Assembly: GCA_039707465.1 (NCBI GenBank) | Contig: CM077648.1 | Location: 14,835,119 to 14,899,118, forward strand | Source of the DNA: Rhabdophis nuchalis | Lineage: Eukaryota > Chordata > Lepidosauria > Squamata > Natricidae | Direction of reading: 5' to 3' | DNA length: 64,000 nucleotides | In this document: in pieces, positions 29,529 to 40,630 of the stretch | How the letters are laid out: each line of letters opens with the position of its first letter | How positions within the stretch are numbered: position 1 is the first letter of the stretch | Made by a program: the position numbers and the translations under genes | The notes under the pieces: generated by a model | What the model was told of the DNA's origin: nothing | Database searches by the model: none | Seen by the model: the letters and a program-made list of their open reading frames with translations, nothing else

Positions 29529-29918
29529 CCATGATGGTGAATCTATGGCACATGTGCCACCTGTGGCATGCGGAGCCATTTCTGAGGGCACGCAAGGTGT
29601 TGCCCTGTCAGTTCCAGCGCGCATATGCATACTAGCCAGTTGATTTTCGGCCTTGATTTTTGACCTTTTTTCGCCCTCCGGAGGCTAAAGGCCTACCGGA
29701 AGTTGGAAAATGGACCGTTTCTGGCCTCCGGAGGGCCTCCGGGGGGGGCATTTTCACCCTCCCCAGACTCCAAGAAAGCCGTGTGCGCTTGTGTGGGGCA
29801 GCAGGGGGGGTCAAGCGCACATGCACAGGGGGCATGGCACTGGGGAGCATTATGGGTGTGGTTTCGTGCATGCGCGCATGCTTTTGGCACACGAGACAAA
29901 AAAGGCTTGTCATCACTG
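29529..29918. mobile_element. hAT-like element (CCATGATGGTGAA family), GC-rich
   Basis: Ends CCATGATGGTGAATC and GTCATCACTG. Flanks CAGTAAGG (29521-29528) and CAGTAAGC (29919-29926) match at 7 of 8. The interior is unusually GC-rich (GGCCTCCGGAGGGCCTCCGG). Overlapping frames on both strands come from that composition. Confidence 0.75.
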
Positions 29919-29926
29919 CAGTAAGC

Positions 29927-30273
29927 CATTCAGCCTTTTCCCCCTAGATTTTCTCTTTGGTTTGACCTACCGCGATTCACTTGCCTTTCATGTCCCTTAT
30001 AATAATTCCACGGGCTAATTTCTGGAATCCTGAAACCATGTTATGAAATTGCAGCATCACAGTGCCTGTCTTTGTTTAAATACCCCAGAAGGAGCAGGGA
30101 AGTGCATGTATCTATGGGGCGGGGGCTGAGGGAATAGAATACAATTTCGTGACATACTTGTGGATTTGACAATGATGAGTTTGTGCTTTGGAGATCAGAA
30201 ACAGCACGACTGCAATATTCTGAGGAACATTATAAAGATAACACTCTTCTCATTACAAGAATGGGATCATATT
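29927..30273. other. nothing recognised
   Basis: Leads into the TCC microsatellite; no coding evidence. Confidence 0.35.
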
Positions 30274-30308
30274 CTCCTCCTCCTCCTCCTCCTCCTCCTC
30301 CTCCTCCA
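30274..30308 (+). repeat. (TCC)n microsatellite
   Basis: About 11 TCC units. Confidence 0.9.
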
Positions 30309-30418
30309 TCTCCATCATCATCGTTTTCAAGTCACTTTTGCCCTTCAGTTTTCCAGTGTTTTTCTTGTTTTTCTCCAATAGCATCTGTAATAGCTGAGAT
30401 TATATTCTACTATCTGTA

Positions 30419-30757
30419 AGGTAAAGGTAAAGGTTTCCCTCATACATATGTGCTAGTCGTTCCCGACTCTAAGGGGCGGTGCTCATTTCTGTTTCAAAGC
30501 CGAATAGCCACCGCTGTCCAAAGACATCTCTGTGGTCATTTGGCTGGTATGACTAAATGCACACAGAACGCTGTTATCTTCCCACCAAAGGTGGTCCCTG
30601 TTTTTCTACTTGCATTTTTTACATGCTTTCAAACTGCTAGGTTGGCAGAAGCTGGGACAAGTAACGGGAGCTCACTCTGTTACGTGGATTCGAACCGCTG
30701 AACTGCCGACCTTCTGATCGACAAGCTGACCGTCTTAGCCTCTGAGCCACTGGGTCC
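30419..30757 (-). mobile_element. Sauria-type SINE, full length, minus strand
   Basis: Starts with the complement of the tail (GGTAAAGGTAAAGGTTTCCC) and ends with the complement of the tRNA-like head (CTCTGAGCCACTGGGTCCC). The B-box complement is GGATTCGAACC. Confidence 0.86.
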
Positions 30758-30800
30758 CATCCATCCATCCATCCATCCATCCATTTATTTATTTATTTAG
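30757..30800 (+). repeat. (CATC)n and (ATTT)n microsatellites
   Basis: About seven CATC units followed by four ATTT units, next to the SINE head. Confidence 0.85.
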
Positions 30801-30855
30801 ATACCTACTATTTGTATGTATTGCTTTTCTTGAATTCACTATCAGAGCAAATAAA

Positions 30856-31070
30856 ACATTCCAACAAGCCGGCCTAGCGTAGCCCCCCGTTTCTGACTCT
30901 ATCTATAAATTTTAATTTTCAGGGTTTTAAATGGGTTTTTAGCACGGGTTTTAATTTAATTTAATATGTTTTTAATAGTGTATATTGTCTTTTGTTATGG
31001 TTTTAATAATGCCTGTGCACCGCCCTGAGTCCTAACAAGGAGAAGGGCGGGGTATAAATTCGAAAAATAA
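30856..31070 (+). mobile_element. L2-clade LINE 3' end
   Basis: CCAACAAGCCGGCCTAGCGT to GGGCGGGGTATAAATTCG; same subfamily as 19.6 and 58.6 kb. Confidence 0.75.
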
Positions 31071-31525
31071 AATATTGTCAAAGTAAATTTATGGATAAAA
31101 ATGAAAGGTTCGTAAGTGGCACTGTCAACTTGATGTTTTATCTCCCAGACATCTGTATCCCTACATAGTTCTTTGTGCAGGTCTACATCTGTGACACACA
31201 GTTCTTGGCAGTTCATATTGATGGGATTACAACCAAGTATGAAACTGCTTCAGGCATTTTTAAGTGAGCTTGAATTTTTAAACAGAAGCTTTTACTTGTA
31301 TTTTGTTACATGAGCTTAACCTTTTATGTTGAGAAATACCAGAATAGCAGGACCAGCCCCAGATTCAGACAGATTAGATGGAAGCTTCTCACTCCCACAC
31401 TTGTAATAAAAAAAACCCAGAAAGGTACCTTCAAGTTGTATCGGTTTTTACAAAAGCCACTGCGATAACATTTTCACTGTTTTGTACCATTTTTTAGAAC
31501 ATTCAAATCCTCTCAGTATTTGATG
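31071..31525. other. nothing recognised
   Basis: No repeat ends; AT-rich. Confidence 0.35.
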
Positions 31526-31533
31526 GTTACAGG

Positions 31534-31704
31534 CAGGGGTGAAAATCTGGCAGGTTCTGGAGAACCGGTAGATGCCACCTTTGGCTGGCATTTTGCAGTA
31601 TCCTTCCCCCAGGAGTGGGATGGGAATGGAGATTTTGCAGTATCCTTCCCCTGCCAAGCCACGCCTACAAAACCCATTGTAAAAAAATTAGAATGTCACC
31701 ACTG
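31534..31704. mobile_element. hAT-like element (GGTGAAAATCTGGCAGG copy), short
   Basis: Ends CAGGGGTGAAAATC and ATGTCACCACTG. Flanks GTTACAGG (31526-31533) and GTTAAAGG (31705-31712) match at 7 of 8. Confidence 0.8.
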
Positions 31705-31712
31705 GTTAAAGG

Positions 31713-32800
31713 ACATGCTGAATTCTCATTGGACTGTTTTGGCTTCTCTATCCCTTTTACAATATATTTTGATTTAAAAATATCTTGTACGTATTCCTTT
31801 CCTAACCCTTTTGCGATTTCCTTCTGACTATCGTTATGTAAGAAACTCAGCTATTTTTACTATGAGCATATAAAGTTGAAGTCCATTAAATTATGCTTTT
31901 CATTTACATTTCGGTGTTCTTTTTGATTTGTATTACAGGTGATAGGATATCTCATATCTTGTGCATATATATTTTTCTTCTAGTTATATGGATTGGGGAT
32001 TTCTTACATACCCACAGGGATTTTAGTCTTTTTTCTCTGCATATTGATATGTCTCTTCAACATATAACTTCAAAAATAAATTTACAAGAGTGTACATAAT
32101 GCTTGATGATAGAAAATGATGTACACGTGATCTTCAGGTACGGCCATTCATTCAGTGACCTTTCAAACTTATGATAGTAAGTTGCAACAACGTGCCCATG
32201 GTAACATGAGTGTGACCAGTATTCTGCTACTAGTTTCAAATATACATAACACATGCAGTGAATATTGAACTTAGTAGTTTACTCAAGATCAAGGAGGTAA
32301 TGTCAGACAAGGAATGTAAACCAAACAGTCTCTGAAAAATGAAGCTTGCCTGAATGACTTTGCTTTTAACAGGAACATGCAGAAGAATAGTCACAGTCCA
32401 GTCCAAATGTCAAGAGCCATGTCAGGTTGTTGGCCTGTCCAGAGATCAGAATTTCACAAGCAGAAGCCTCACAAACGTCACATAAGACCCAGAGATCAGA
32501 CGGTTGATTCCAAGGAACAATCATGGATCAATGGTCTACCTCTTAAATCAGACTGCGGATTTGTGATAATCATAACATTATGGTTTCTGAAATTACGTGA
32601 AAGCTTTGATGGGAGAAAGACCAAAATATATATATGTAATGATTTGTTATAAATTTCACGTGGAAGCAAGGCAAGTTGGAGTTATAGTTGTGTCCATCAT
32701 AATGATTGTTGCCTTAGAATAAAATTTGTCCTACATTTAGTACAAATACCAAATGAAAAGAAAGTACTGAAGCCTTCTTGAACAAGGGTTGTCTTGTTTT
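31713..32800. other. upstream flank of the first PTPN13 coding exon
   Basis: Mostly unrecognised AT-rich DNA. Bases 32130-32220 hold a small Tigger-like remnant (CAGTGACCTTTCAAACTTAT). No promoter features or untranslated exon can be identified. Confidence 0.4.
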
Positions 32801-32810
32801 GCTTTCTCAG

Positions 32811-32930
32811 ATAAAATGCATGTGTCATTAGCTGAAGCCCTGGAAGTTCGGGGTGGACCACTACAGGAAGAAGAAATATGGGCGGTGCTGAATCAAAGTG
32901 CTGAAAGCCTTCAAGAGTTACTCCGAAAAG
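32811..32930 (+). CDS. PTPN13: PTPN13 first coding exon (residues 1-38; CDS from 32816)
   Basis: The exon opens after a strong acceptor (TTGCTTTCTCAG) with 5 untranslated bases, ATAAA, and then the start ATG at 32816. The -3 base is A; +4 is C. The peptide starts MHVSLAEALEVRGGPLQEEE and continues to QSAESLQELLRK, which matches the N terminus of vertebrate PTPN13 nearly residue for residue. It forms the first helices of the KIND domain, a catalytically inactive kinase-like fold used for protein contacts. The donor is AAAAG/GTAAGG and the intron phase is 1. The acceptor just before the ATG means an untranslated exon must lie upstream. Confidence 0.93.
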
Positions 32931-33133
32931 GTAAGGCCTAGATTTTAGCTTCAAGGTGGGTGTGTTGGAATAAAATCACATAGGATGGAAAATAATAGAA
33001 AATTTGAATGAATAATCCAATGTGTGGAAATGATTAGGGTTAGGATTAATTTAATGTTTATCTGCAGAATTTAAATTCCTTGTTAAATGCAGAATTTAAT
33101 ATGCCAGGTACATCCATCGTCTCAGTAACTCTA

Positions 33134-33774
33134 TGTTCTGACCTAGGCTTCCCCAAAAAACACCAGGCAGAGTCCTGGTCCCGACAAAACCCCTTTTATT
33201 AAACAAATGTGAATTCCTCTCATTCATATTCAATAAGACCTGGCAAACAGTCTTTCAAAGGAATATTTAGGACTACAGACCTTATCTATCTTGGAAAGCT
33301 GCCATGTAAATATTTTCCAAATGAGGTGCTGTGCAAGGAAGTACTGGGAACAGAGTCTCTGAGATTCACAGACAGATCGTCACACTCCTGAAATGAATCT
33401 AAGGACCAACCAAACGGTTTCCTGCAAAAGTCCACTCCCATTTCGCTCCTATTTTATTTCCTATGGGAGGGGCCAATCACCTTCTACCTGTGACTTTACT
33501 GCCAAGTCTGCCCTGATTTCTGAGTTGTTCTTTTCTTCTGGCAGCTCTGAGCATGCGCCCATTGGGACCAGGCTCTAGCTGTTCCACTGCCTGACTGCTG
33601 TCTATCTCTGTAGTCACCTGATCACTGCCAGATGGCCTTGGCCCCATCTCTGCTTCTGATGCAGAGCCTTTGTCCAAGTCTTCCCCAGCCTCCAGCACTG
33701 GTCCATGCTCCTCCCCAATCTCCTCACTGTCCGACTCTGCTGCCAGCTCCACTAGCCACTGGCGGGCCACAACA
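33134..33774 (-). mobile_element. solo LTR-like element (TGTTCTGACCTAGG family)
   Basis: On the minus strand it starts TGTTGTGGCCCGCC and ends CCTAGGTCAGAACA, that is TG..CA ends. An AATAAA lies near the 3' end (complement around 33198). The minus-strand frame encodes an acidic run (AAESDSEEIGEEHG) and then a basic RRKEQLRNQGR stretch. I see no target duplication, so the exact ends are uncertain. A related copy lies at 56.7 kb. Confidence 0.55.
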
Positions 33775-34354
33775 CACTGCGTATTAACCAGGATTTGGAA
33801 TAGAACACATTCCTCTGACCATGTTGATACAATTCTTTCTGATTATCTGAGACCTTGTTTTGGCTTTACCTTTATTGATTCCTACAACACACGGTCACTT
33901 AATTAAACAGGTAACGTTTAAGAGAAATGTTTGGATTATTCTTTAGGAGTTCATTTAACCTACCACTGGTTGTAGACCTGAATATATTAGGGAGAACATG
34001 GAGGTCAAAGGATGAATTACCGGTAGTAACTTTTAGTTTCAGCATTTTAAAAAGGTGCATTGGGAAAAAAACCCGAGGTTCTGCATTCCCATCTAAAGCC
34101 TTTGGAAATCTGACATACTGATGACATGTTTTGGAACTGTTTCAAGAAGCGAAGCCTGAGGCAACCACACCTTTTTTATTTAAACTTTGTAATGTAAAAA
34201 AGTAGTCTCAGAGGTCAAACTCTCCTATTCCTTCTGTCTTTCCCCCTTGCCCAAAACTGTAACCCCCATACCTTCATCATCGTCTATCTGAATGTAGAGG
34301 TGAAACATCGAGGAATCTATTCCTTATGCATATAAACACAACTGTAAACAAATA
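33775..34354. other. intron 1 sequence, nothing recognised
   Basis: Short frames on the plus strand carry no known motif. Confidence 0.35.
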
Positions 34355-34450
34355 ACAGAATAGAATAGAATTCATTATTGGCCAAGTGTAATTGGATACA
34401 CAAGGAATTTGTCTCTGGTGCATAAGCTTTCAGTGTACATACAAACAACC
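34355..34450. repeat. interspersed repeat fragment (TTATTGGCCAAGTGT family)
   Basis: AATAGAATAGAATTC precedes ATTATTGGCCAAGTGTAATT, CACAAGGAATTTGTCTC and AGTGTACATAC, a unit I recognise as repetitive in reptile DNA but cannot assign to a class. Confidence 0.4.
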
Positions 34451-34828
34451 TATATTTTGCTTTGTGAACTGAGCAAATATACAAAATTAATTCCTAGTTG
34501 AAAATTTTATTCCTGATTGTTCGTTAATTTTATGCTAATTTCTCTATTAAAAGTTGGCATTGTGCCAGCTACTGTACCTGCTTTGGAAAGAAAGAAATAT
34601 TTAGAAATATTTCTCTAGGCTGTAGAGAGGAGAGGTAGAGTAATAATACTGTACAACACTGGGGTCCCCAACCTTTCCGCCCTGTTAGAGGGAGGGGAAG
34701 GAGGAATGGTTCTGTTACCTGATATTTCCTCAGAAAATTCCCCCTCTGATAGATCCAGCAGGGATGGCATGCTCCAGATCCTCTCAATTAAGCAATGTCA
34801 TTTTAAGCAGCAGGTGATGTGCCACCTG
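34451..34828. other. intron 1 sequence with a hAT-like end
   Basis: ACTGGGGTCCCCAACCTTTC at 34659-34678 looks like one terminus of another hAT family; the partner end was not found. Confidence 0.35.
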
Positions 34829-35021
34829 TTTCCCTGAAAATAAAACCTCCCCAGATAATAAGCCCAATCAGGCTTTTGAGTATATGCACTAAAATAAGCC
34901 CTCCCCAACAAATATTGCAACACAGCAGCAGCCATGAGGTGACCACGCTCGCCATCTCCTGCACCTCAAAAATAATAAGACCTCCCCAAAAATAAGGCCA
35001 AGTGCTTATTTCAGGGGTCAA
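34829..35021. mobile_element. mariner-like MITE (TTTCCCTGAAAATAA family)
   Basis: Left GTTTCCCTGAAAATAAAACC and right-side ATAATAAGACCTCCCCAAAA plus ATAAGGCCAAGTGCTTATTT. The inner part CCATGAGGTGACCACGCTCG is GC-rich. The right terminal repeat is incomplete. Confidence 0.5.
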
Positions 35022-35044
35022 CAGTAGATTCAGACTTTGGGGGA

Positions 35045-35550
35045 GAACCAGTAGATTCAGACTTGGCTTGCCACTGGGTTAATTTTTGTAAATCTGACAA
35101 ATGGTTATCCAACATCTTCTTAAAAACTTCCAGTGCTGGAGCATTCACAACTTCTGGAAGCAAGTTGTTCCACTGATTAATTGTTCTGTCAGGAAATTTC
35201 TCCTTAGTTCTAGGTTGCTTCTCTCCTTGATTAGTTTTCACCCATTGCTTCTTGTCCTGCCCTCAGGTGCTTTGGAGAATAGCTTGACTCCCTCTTCTTT
35301 GTGGCAGCCCCTGAGATATTGGAACACTCCTATCATGTAATTTTATTACAATGACAATAAAGATTATTATTATTATGTCTCCCCTAATCCTTCTTTTCAT
35401 TAAACTAGACATACTCGGTTCCTGCAATTGTTCTTCATATGTTTTAGCCTCCAGTCCCCTAATCATCTTCATTGTTCTTCTCTGCACTCTTTCTAGAGTC
35501 TCAACCTCTTTTTTACATCGTGGCGAACAAAACTGGATGCAGTATGTGTA
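35045..35550 (-). mobile_element. CR1-type LINE C-terminal fragment
   Basis: Minus-strand translation gives MQRRTMKMIRGLEAKTYEEQ and LMKRRIRGD (35487-35380), then after an interruption KFPDRTINQWNNLLPEVV and NAPALEVFKKMLDNHLSD (35195-35090). These are the conserved closing motifs of CR1 ORF2. A short insert with CAATAAAGATTATTATTATT (35335-35379) splits it. Confidence 0.72.
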
Positions 35551-35814
35551 GCCTTACCAAGGCATTATAAAGTGGTATTAACGCTTTACGTGATTAATTG
35601 AATCACCATCTGATTAGATTGTGTTGTGTTGTGCTGAATTGCCTCTAATGTAATTGTTTTATGCCTTAATATATATTTGATTAAGGTATTTTTAAAATAA
35701 TGTTATTTCTGTTTTAACCGTATACCATCCTGAATTGAAAATCAAAAGGCTGGCTATATCCAGTAAATAGGTTAAATAAATAAATAAATAGCCAAGTGCA
35801 CATTAAAGCTATCT

Positions 35815-36053
35815 TTCTTTTAATTAAAATTAAAAACGCATCTTTTCTGCTTGGCCAGCCTAGGGTAGTCTCTCTTCTATGGGGTTTTTAGTTTAAGGTT
35901 TTTTTTAGGATAGTTGGTATTTTATAGTTGTTTTAGCGCAGGATATGATTTAATGTGATTTTAATTTTGTACTTTGTTCTATGTTATTTGTTCTTAATTT
36001 ACCTGTGCCCCGCCTCGAGTCCCTTTGGGGAGAGAGAGCGGGTTAGAAATAAA
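35815..36053 (+). mobile_element. L2-clade LINE 3' end
   Basis: TTTTCTGCTTGGCCAGCC to CGAGTCCCTTTGGGGAGAGA, closest to the 14.9 kb copy. Confidence 0.7.
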
Positions 36054-36054
36054 A

Positions 36055-36104
<50 letters not shown>
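36054..36104 (+). repeat. (ATT)n microsatellite at the LINE tail
   Basis: About 16 ATT units, again directly after an L2 3' UTR of the same subfamily as at 15.26 kb. Confidence 0.9.
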
Positions 36105-36105
<1 letters not shown>

Positions 36106-36168
36106 TAAGAGAACTTCATGCAATTTTGATTTGATTTTGGCTCAAGCTTTGGCTCAAGCTTCCTAAGT

Positions 36169-36421
36169 CAGGGGTGAAATCCAGCAGGTTCTAACAGAAC
36201 CAGTAGCGGAAATTTTGAGTAGTTTGGAGAACCGGTAGTAGAAATTTTGTGTAGTTCGGAGAACTGGCAAAAGTCACCTCTGGCTGGCCCTAGAGTAGGA
36301 GTGGAGATTTTGCAGTATCATTCCCTTGCCATGCCCACCAAGCCATGCCCACCAAGCCACACCATGCCTACCAAGCCACGCCCACAGAACTGGTAATAAA
36401 AAAAAATGAATTTCACCACTG
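36169..36421. mobile_element. hAT-like element with perfect target duplication
   Basis: Ends CAGGGGTGAAATCC and AATTTCACCACTG; perfect 8-bp flanks TCCTAAGT (36161-36168 and 36422-36429). The interior repeats GTAG.GGAAATTTTG(A/T)GTAGTT twice near the left end. Confidence 0.9.
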
Positions 36422-36429
36422 TCCTAAGT

Positions 36430-37357
36430 CCAGAATTTTCAACATGCAAAGCAGTATTTGATTGACAGGAATGTCTCTTGAGTAGATATGCCAAGATTTA
36501 ATATGTAGTGTACATGAGTAAATTCAGAGTATATACCACAAATCTTTCCTTAAATCTTCAAAATGGCTCTCAGAGAGGTTCTTTTCATCAAGGTTTGGGC
36601 ATTTACGCTTGGAGATTTCTAGCAGACATCATTATTTGTAGCAAATAAGAGGATGGGCCAATTTCTTCACCAGTTTCTGAGACCTGCTCTTGAGTTAATA
36701 AAACAGTTGCTTATTACTCTCTTCAAAGATCCAAGAGATAAGAATAAAGCCAGTCCTGGCTCCTGCTGTAGTTCCCAGGCAACACCTCACAAGACTGAGA
36801 TCTTGACATATTTGATGTTCATAATTATAGACATGGCTTCTTGCCCAGTATTGATGGTTTATGTCAAATTGAATTGATTTGTCCATTTTTCACTGAGATG
36901 AGGCTAGATGCTTCGAGTCTTTTGCTGTTAACAGGAAAACAGTTTTCATGCATGATTGAGTGAAGCAAAATCAGTTGTGCATTTTAGAAATAATAAAAGT
37001 AGGTCTATAATTCTTTTTAAATGAGAAAGTGTCTCAGGCATTGATTTTATTTTTCATCCTGGTTGCTGCTTAGCCATGAACCTCTTAAGGTATTTTGGCC
37101 ATTCAGCTTCTATTCTTTCGCCTATAAATGAGATTTCTTGGTATCTGTTTGGAATGAGATCTTAAATCACCTTTTTCAGCCAGGTGTTTTCCAATTATGA
37201 TGAAGAATTCCAGTTCTCATAAGGGTTGGAAATCACTAGAAACTCTCAACTTTGATACACATCCAGTCAGTTTTAATTCTTTAGCATATTTAGAGATTGG
37301 ACAATCTGCCTTAATCAACCTGTGGAAAGACATCATTAACTCACAAAAGATTATTTT
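36430..37357. other. intron 1 sequence, nothing recognised
   Basis: Overlapping plus and minus frames near 36650-36890 have no recognisable domain. Confidence 0.35.
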
Positions 37358-37595
37358 TGGTGGTGCGGTGGTTAGAATGTAGTTCTGCAGGCTACTTTTG
37401 CTGACTGCTGGCTGCCAGCAATTCAGCTGTTCAATTCTCACCTGCTCAAGGGTGACTCAGCCTTCCATCCTTCCAAGGTGGGTAAAAGGAGGACCCAGAT
37501 TGTCGGAAGCATTAGGTTGACTGTAAACTGCTTAGAGAGGGCTGTGAAGCACTGTGAAGCAGAATATAAGTCTAAGTGCTATTGCTATTGTTATA
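37358..37595 (+). mobile_element. tRNA-derived SINE (AAGTGCTATTGCTATT-tailed family)
   Basis: Head GGTGGTGCGGTGGTTAGAAT (A box) and CTGTTCAATTCTCACC (B box). The body is GACTCAGCCTTCCATCCTTC, AAGGTGGGTAAAAGGAGGAC and TAAACTGCTTAGAGAGGGC. The tail TAAGTCTAAGTGCTATTGC is unlike the Sauria tail. Confidence 0.75.
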
Positions 37596-38349
37596 AGGGT
37601 GCCCTTAGGGACAGTTGGCAACTTCAAAATGGCGGGCTCAACTGGGTAGTCAAAACCCCACTCCTCTTTACATCCATGTGATGTTACGAAAGACTGTAGA
37701 TCTGGTCTTGGGAAGTGGGAAGAGAGCAGTGCAATGTTAAAGGAGAAGGAATGGCAGTTGTGAAAAAGTAAAAAGTGTGAGAAAGGAACTCTATCTCTGA
37801 CATGTTTCTGTTGGGCATAACATAGAACAGAAAGCTGCTGACAGGCTTTCAAGGTTCTATAAAAATACAGAGAATGACCATAACTAGGATGGGAGCTTCC
37901 ATCATTAAGAGATACAGTTGGGTTGATCTGAAATGCCTCTCCTAAACCAATCTTTGTGTTCCATTTGTAAGTCCCTGCTTTAGCACTTGTCATTCAAAGC
38001 ATGTAGACTTCATCTTTTATTCTTTGTACTACATGGAGTTGCAAGCTGAATCTTGCATCCTTCCACCATCTGAGGTCACAAGCAACAGGTCTTTCCAGGT
38101 CTTTTGCATGTAATGAGTTTCTGTATATGTAGAAGACTGGCCTTCCCTTTTCGTGGAATTTTTAATCATTTCTAAACTGGGTAAGAAAAACATGTTGAAG
38201 CTGGTTACTTTGCAAAATGGTATCAGTCTCTGAAGTTTGTAAGGTCCTTTGCAAGAACTGATGGGGATCAGGCCTCAGTCACAGTCCTTCATTCACAGTC
38301 AACAAGAAAATCCAATTAAACTGAGACAGTTAAGGCTAAGGTAACAATC
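37596..38349. other. intron 1 sequence, nothing recognised
   Basis: A 153-codon minus frame at 37993-37532 overlaps the SINE and is not credible. Confidence 0.4.
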
Positions 38350-38357
38350 ATCTAACC

Positions 38358-38722
38358 CAGGGGTGTCCAACTTGATTTCATTGAGGGCCGCATCAGGGTT
38401 GTGTTTGTCCTCTCGGGGGGTAGGGGGGTCGTGGCCAGCTTGACATCACTCGCCTGTGGTGGCCTGAGCGTTCTGCCAGTGAAAATGGACTCCTGAGTTC
38501 TGTTTTTGGCTGTGACAGCCTCCTGCAACCTCCTGCCTATGAAAACAGAGCTCAGAAGGGCCGCACACACCCCTGCAAGCTCCGTTTTCACTGACAGAGG
38601 CACTACAACCTGGTCCTTTGTTGTTTCCAGGGTGGCCCTATGGGCCAGATCTAAGCACCCCGTAGTCCAGATGCGGCTCGTGGGCCAAATGTGGCTCATG
38701 GGCCTTGGGTTTGATACCCCTG
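38358..38722. mobile_element. hAT-like element (CAGGGGTGTCAAACTC family)
   Basis: Ends CAGGGGTGTCCAAC and GGTTTGATACCCCTG; flanks ATCTAACC (38350-38357) and ATCTAATC (38723-38730), 7 of 8. Inside are ATGAAAACAGAGCTCAG and GTGGCCAGCTTGACATCAC. Confidence 0.85.
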
Positions 38723-38799
38723 ATCTAATCCAATCTGGTGCTTCATATGTGTTGAATTTCAGCCCCCTCTATTCTGAAGAACATTCAATAGTCAAATAT

Positions 38800-39085
38800 C
38801 ATCCTAGTTGGCACTTAAAGACCCATCTTTTCCAGCAGGCCGGCCTGGTCTAACCTAATCTACCGTACCAGCCTAGTTGTAGTAAATATTACCTAATCGG
38901 GTTTTTACGTTATAAATTTAAACGAGATATTTTAACACAGGGTAAAACATTTAATTTAGTTTTATTATTTATAATTGTTATATATGTATATGCTCTTAAA
39001 TTCTTGTACACCGCCCCGAGTCTCTTCGGAGAGAGGGGGCGGTCAATAAATCCAAATAAATAAATAAATAAATAAATAAATAAAA
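38800..39085 (+). mobile_element. L2-clade LINE 3' end
   Basis: CCATCTTTTCCAGCAGGCC to CACCGCCCCGAGTCTCTTCG and an (AAAT)n tail ending at 39085. Confidence 0.78.
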
Positions 39086-39194
39086 CAGTGATATAGCACA
39101 TCTGGAAGCATCAGATTGGAGAATGCTGCCATAACGTTTCCTTTAAAAGAAAGCCTCATGAAGCTCATGAGAATGTATTCTGGGGTAATCAATG

Positions 39195-39455
39195 CTTTGT
39201 AAACCCAAAGGACTTCTTTCCCCAAAAGGTAACTGGATTTTCTTAGGTTTGTTTTCCTTTGAAAACATTTCACTTCTTATCCAAGCAACTTCTTCAGGTA
39301 TGGATGAGAAGTGAAACATTATGAACCAAAGAAGCTTCTTGGATGAGGAGCAAAACATTTTCAAGGAAAAAAACCCAAGAAAGTCCAGTTATCTTTTGGA
39401 AAAAGCATCTTTGGAACAACCATGACCTGGATGATTGAGAATCTCCATAGACAAG
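39195..39455. mobile_element. inverted-repeat element (GAAGCTTCTTGGATGAG family)
   Basis: Left arm CAAAGGACTTCTTTCCCCAA and right arm GGAAAAAGCATCTTTGGAAC face each other. Two copies of the (A/G)GATGAG(A/G)AG..AAAAC core lie in the middle region. The right side ends GATTGAGAATCTCCATAGAC. Confidence 0.68.
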
Positions 39456-39550
39456 GCCTTGCAAAGTAGAGTAAATATAGTGTCTCATCTGAACGTTGCT
39501 TGCTACATGGAGCCAAGTAAGTGTGGATCTGATCAGATTTATTTAAGATT

Positions 39551-39607
39551 TAAGATTTATTGCATTTATATACCGCCCTATCTCCCTTTCGGGACTCAGG
39601 GCGGTGA
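39551..39607 (-). mobile_element. L2 3' UTR fragment
   Basis: Only the TATACCGCCCTATCTCCC..GACTCAGGGCGG stem remains. Confidence 0.6.
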
Positions 39608-39720
39608 TCAGTTCTTTGGAAAGAAGATCAGCAGAAATACTAAATAAAGTAAGAGTAAAGGCATAATAATTAATGTGTCCATAAGAACATGCAGTGCAGT
39701 GTTCAAGAATGGATAGTGCT

Positions 39721-39924
39721 TAGGGGTGGGTTACATTACTGCCGGTTCGGTGCACAAAAACGTTTGTGGAGAGGGCAAAATGGTCGTTAGAAAAGGGGGG
39801 GGAATTACATTTCTGTAATGGAGATTGTTCTGCGCATGTGCAGAACCAAAATTCAAGATGGCATCGCCGACAATAAAACCAGTTCTGGTGCGTGGGCGGC
39901 CGAGTTACTAGGAACCCACCTCTG
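39721..39924. mobile_element. hAT-like element (GGGTGGGTTACATTACTG copy)
   Basis: Ends TAGGGGTGGG and CCCACCTCTG. Flanks ATAGTGCT (39713-39720) and GTAGTGCT (39925-39932) match at 7 of 8. Interior GCCGGTTCGGTGC. Confidence 0.75.
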
Positions 39925-39932
39925 GTAGTGCT

Positions 39933-40291
39933 GGAAAGATTACAGAAGATGTTTGATTTAGTAGCATTAACACAACAATCTATTTATAATGTTGCATAAG
40001 ACGTAAAGATAATCTTATGTCAGCCACTTGTAACCATCAATAGATCTTTTAGGAATCGAAAATCTTCCTCTGTTCATTAGGTAAGCATATAATTGCTGGC
40101 ATTAACAAGTCAAATTATATTGCATATCTGTTAGTCACAAACTATATGCTTTGGTGACTTTTTGAGTGATAGCGAATCGGTGTGTAATCATTACAGTTGA
40201 AATTTTGTCAATTAGATTAAAGGTAGTAGGGATTTCCCCCCCCCCTCCTCCCCCCCCCCCCCCCAATGAAAGAGAAGATTCTGCCCTATGC
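39933..40291. other. intron 1 sequence with a C-rich tract
   Basis: C-rich run at about 40238-40264; otherwise unrecognised. Confidence 0.4.
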
Positions 40292-40299
40292 ATTTATAT

Positions 40300-40622
40300 C
40301 AGAGGTGAAATGCTACCAGTTTGGACCGGTTCGCCCAAACCGGTAGTAAAAAAAAATTAACCGTTTCGGGCGAACTGAACTATCAGCTGTGAAACACGAT
40401 TTATATTAGCTAGAAAGCAGAATTTCCTGCTTTATAGCTAATCTAAATCGCGTGGCACAACAGATCCCCCGCCCTCGCTGTTCACTTACCTTTGCAGGCG
40501 ATCAGTCGCAGGCTCCACCCACCCGCCCGGATGTCATCACGTCTGTTTTTGATGGTCGTCACATGCATGTGCACTCACATTGCTACCGAACGGGTATCAA
40601 AGATAAATAGATTTCACCCCTG
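40300..40622. mobile_element. hAT-like element (CAGAGGTGAAATGCTACC copy)
   Basis: Ends CAGAGGTGAAAT and ATTTCACCCCTG. Flanks ATTTATAT (40292-40299) and ATTTAAAC (40623-40630) match at 6 of 8. The interior has GACCGGTTCGCCCAAACCGG and a GC-rich centre. Confidence 0.78.
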
Positions 40623-40630
40623 ATTTAAAC

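Noticed and set aside
29632..29947. Overlapping frames on both strands in a GC-rich block
   Set aside because: The block is a hAT-like element with inverted ends and a near-perfect 8-bp duplication; the frames are compositional.
37532..37993. 153-codon minus-strand frame
   Set aside because: It overlaps a SINE, and the peptide has no family signature.
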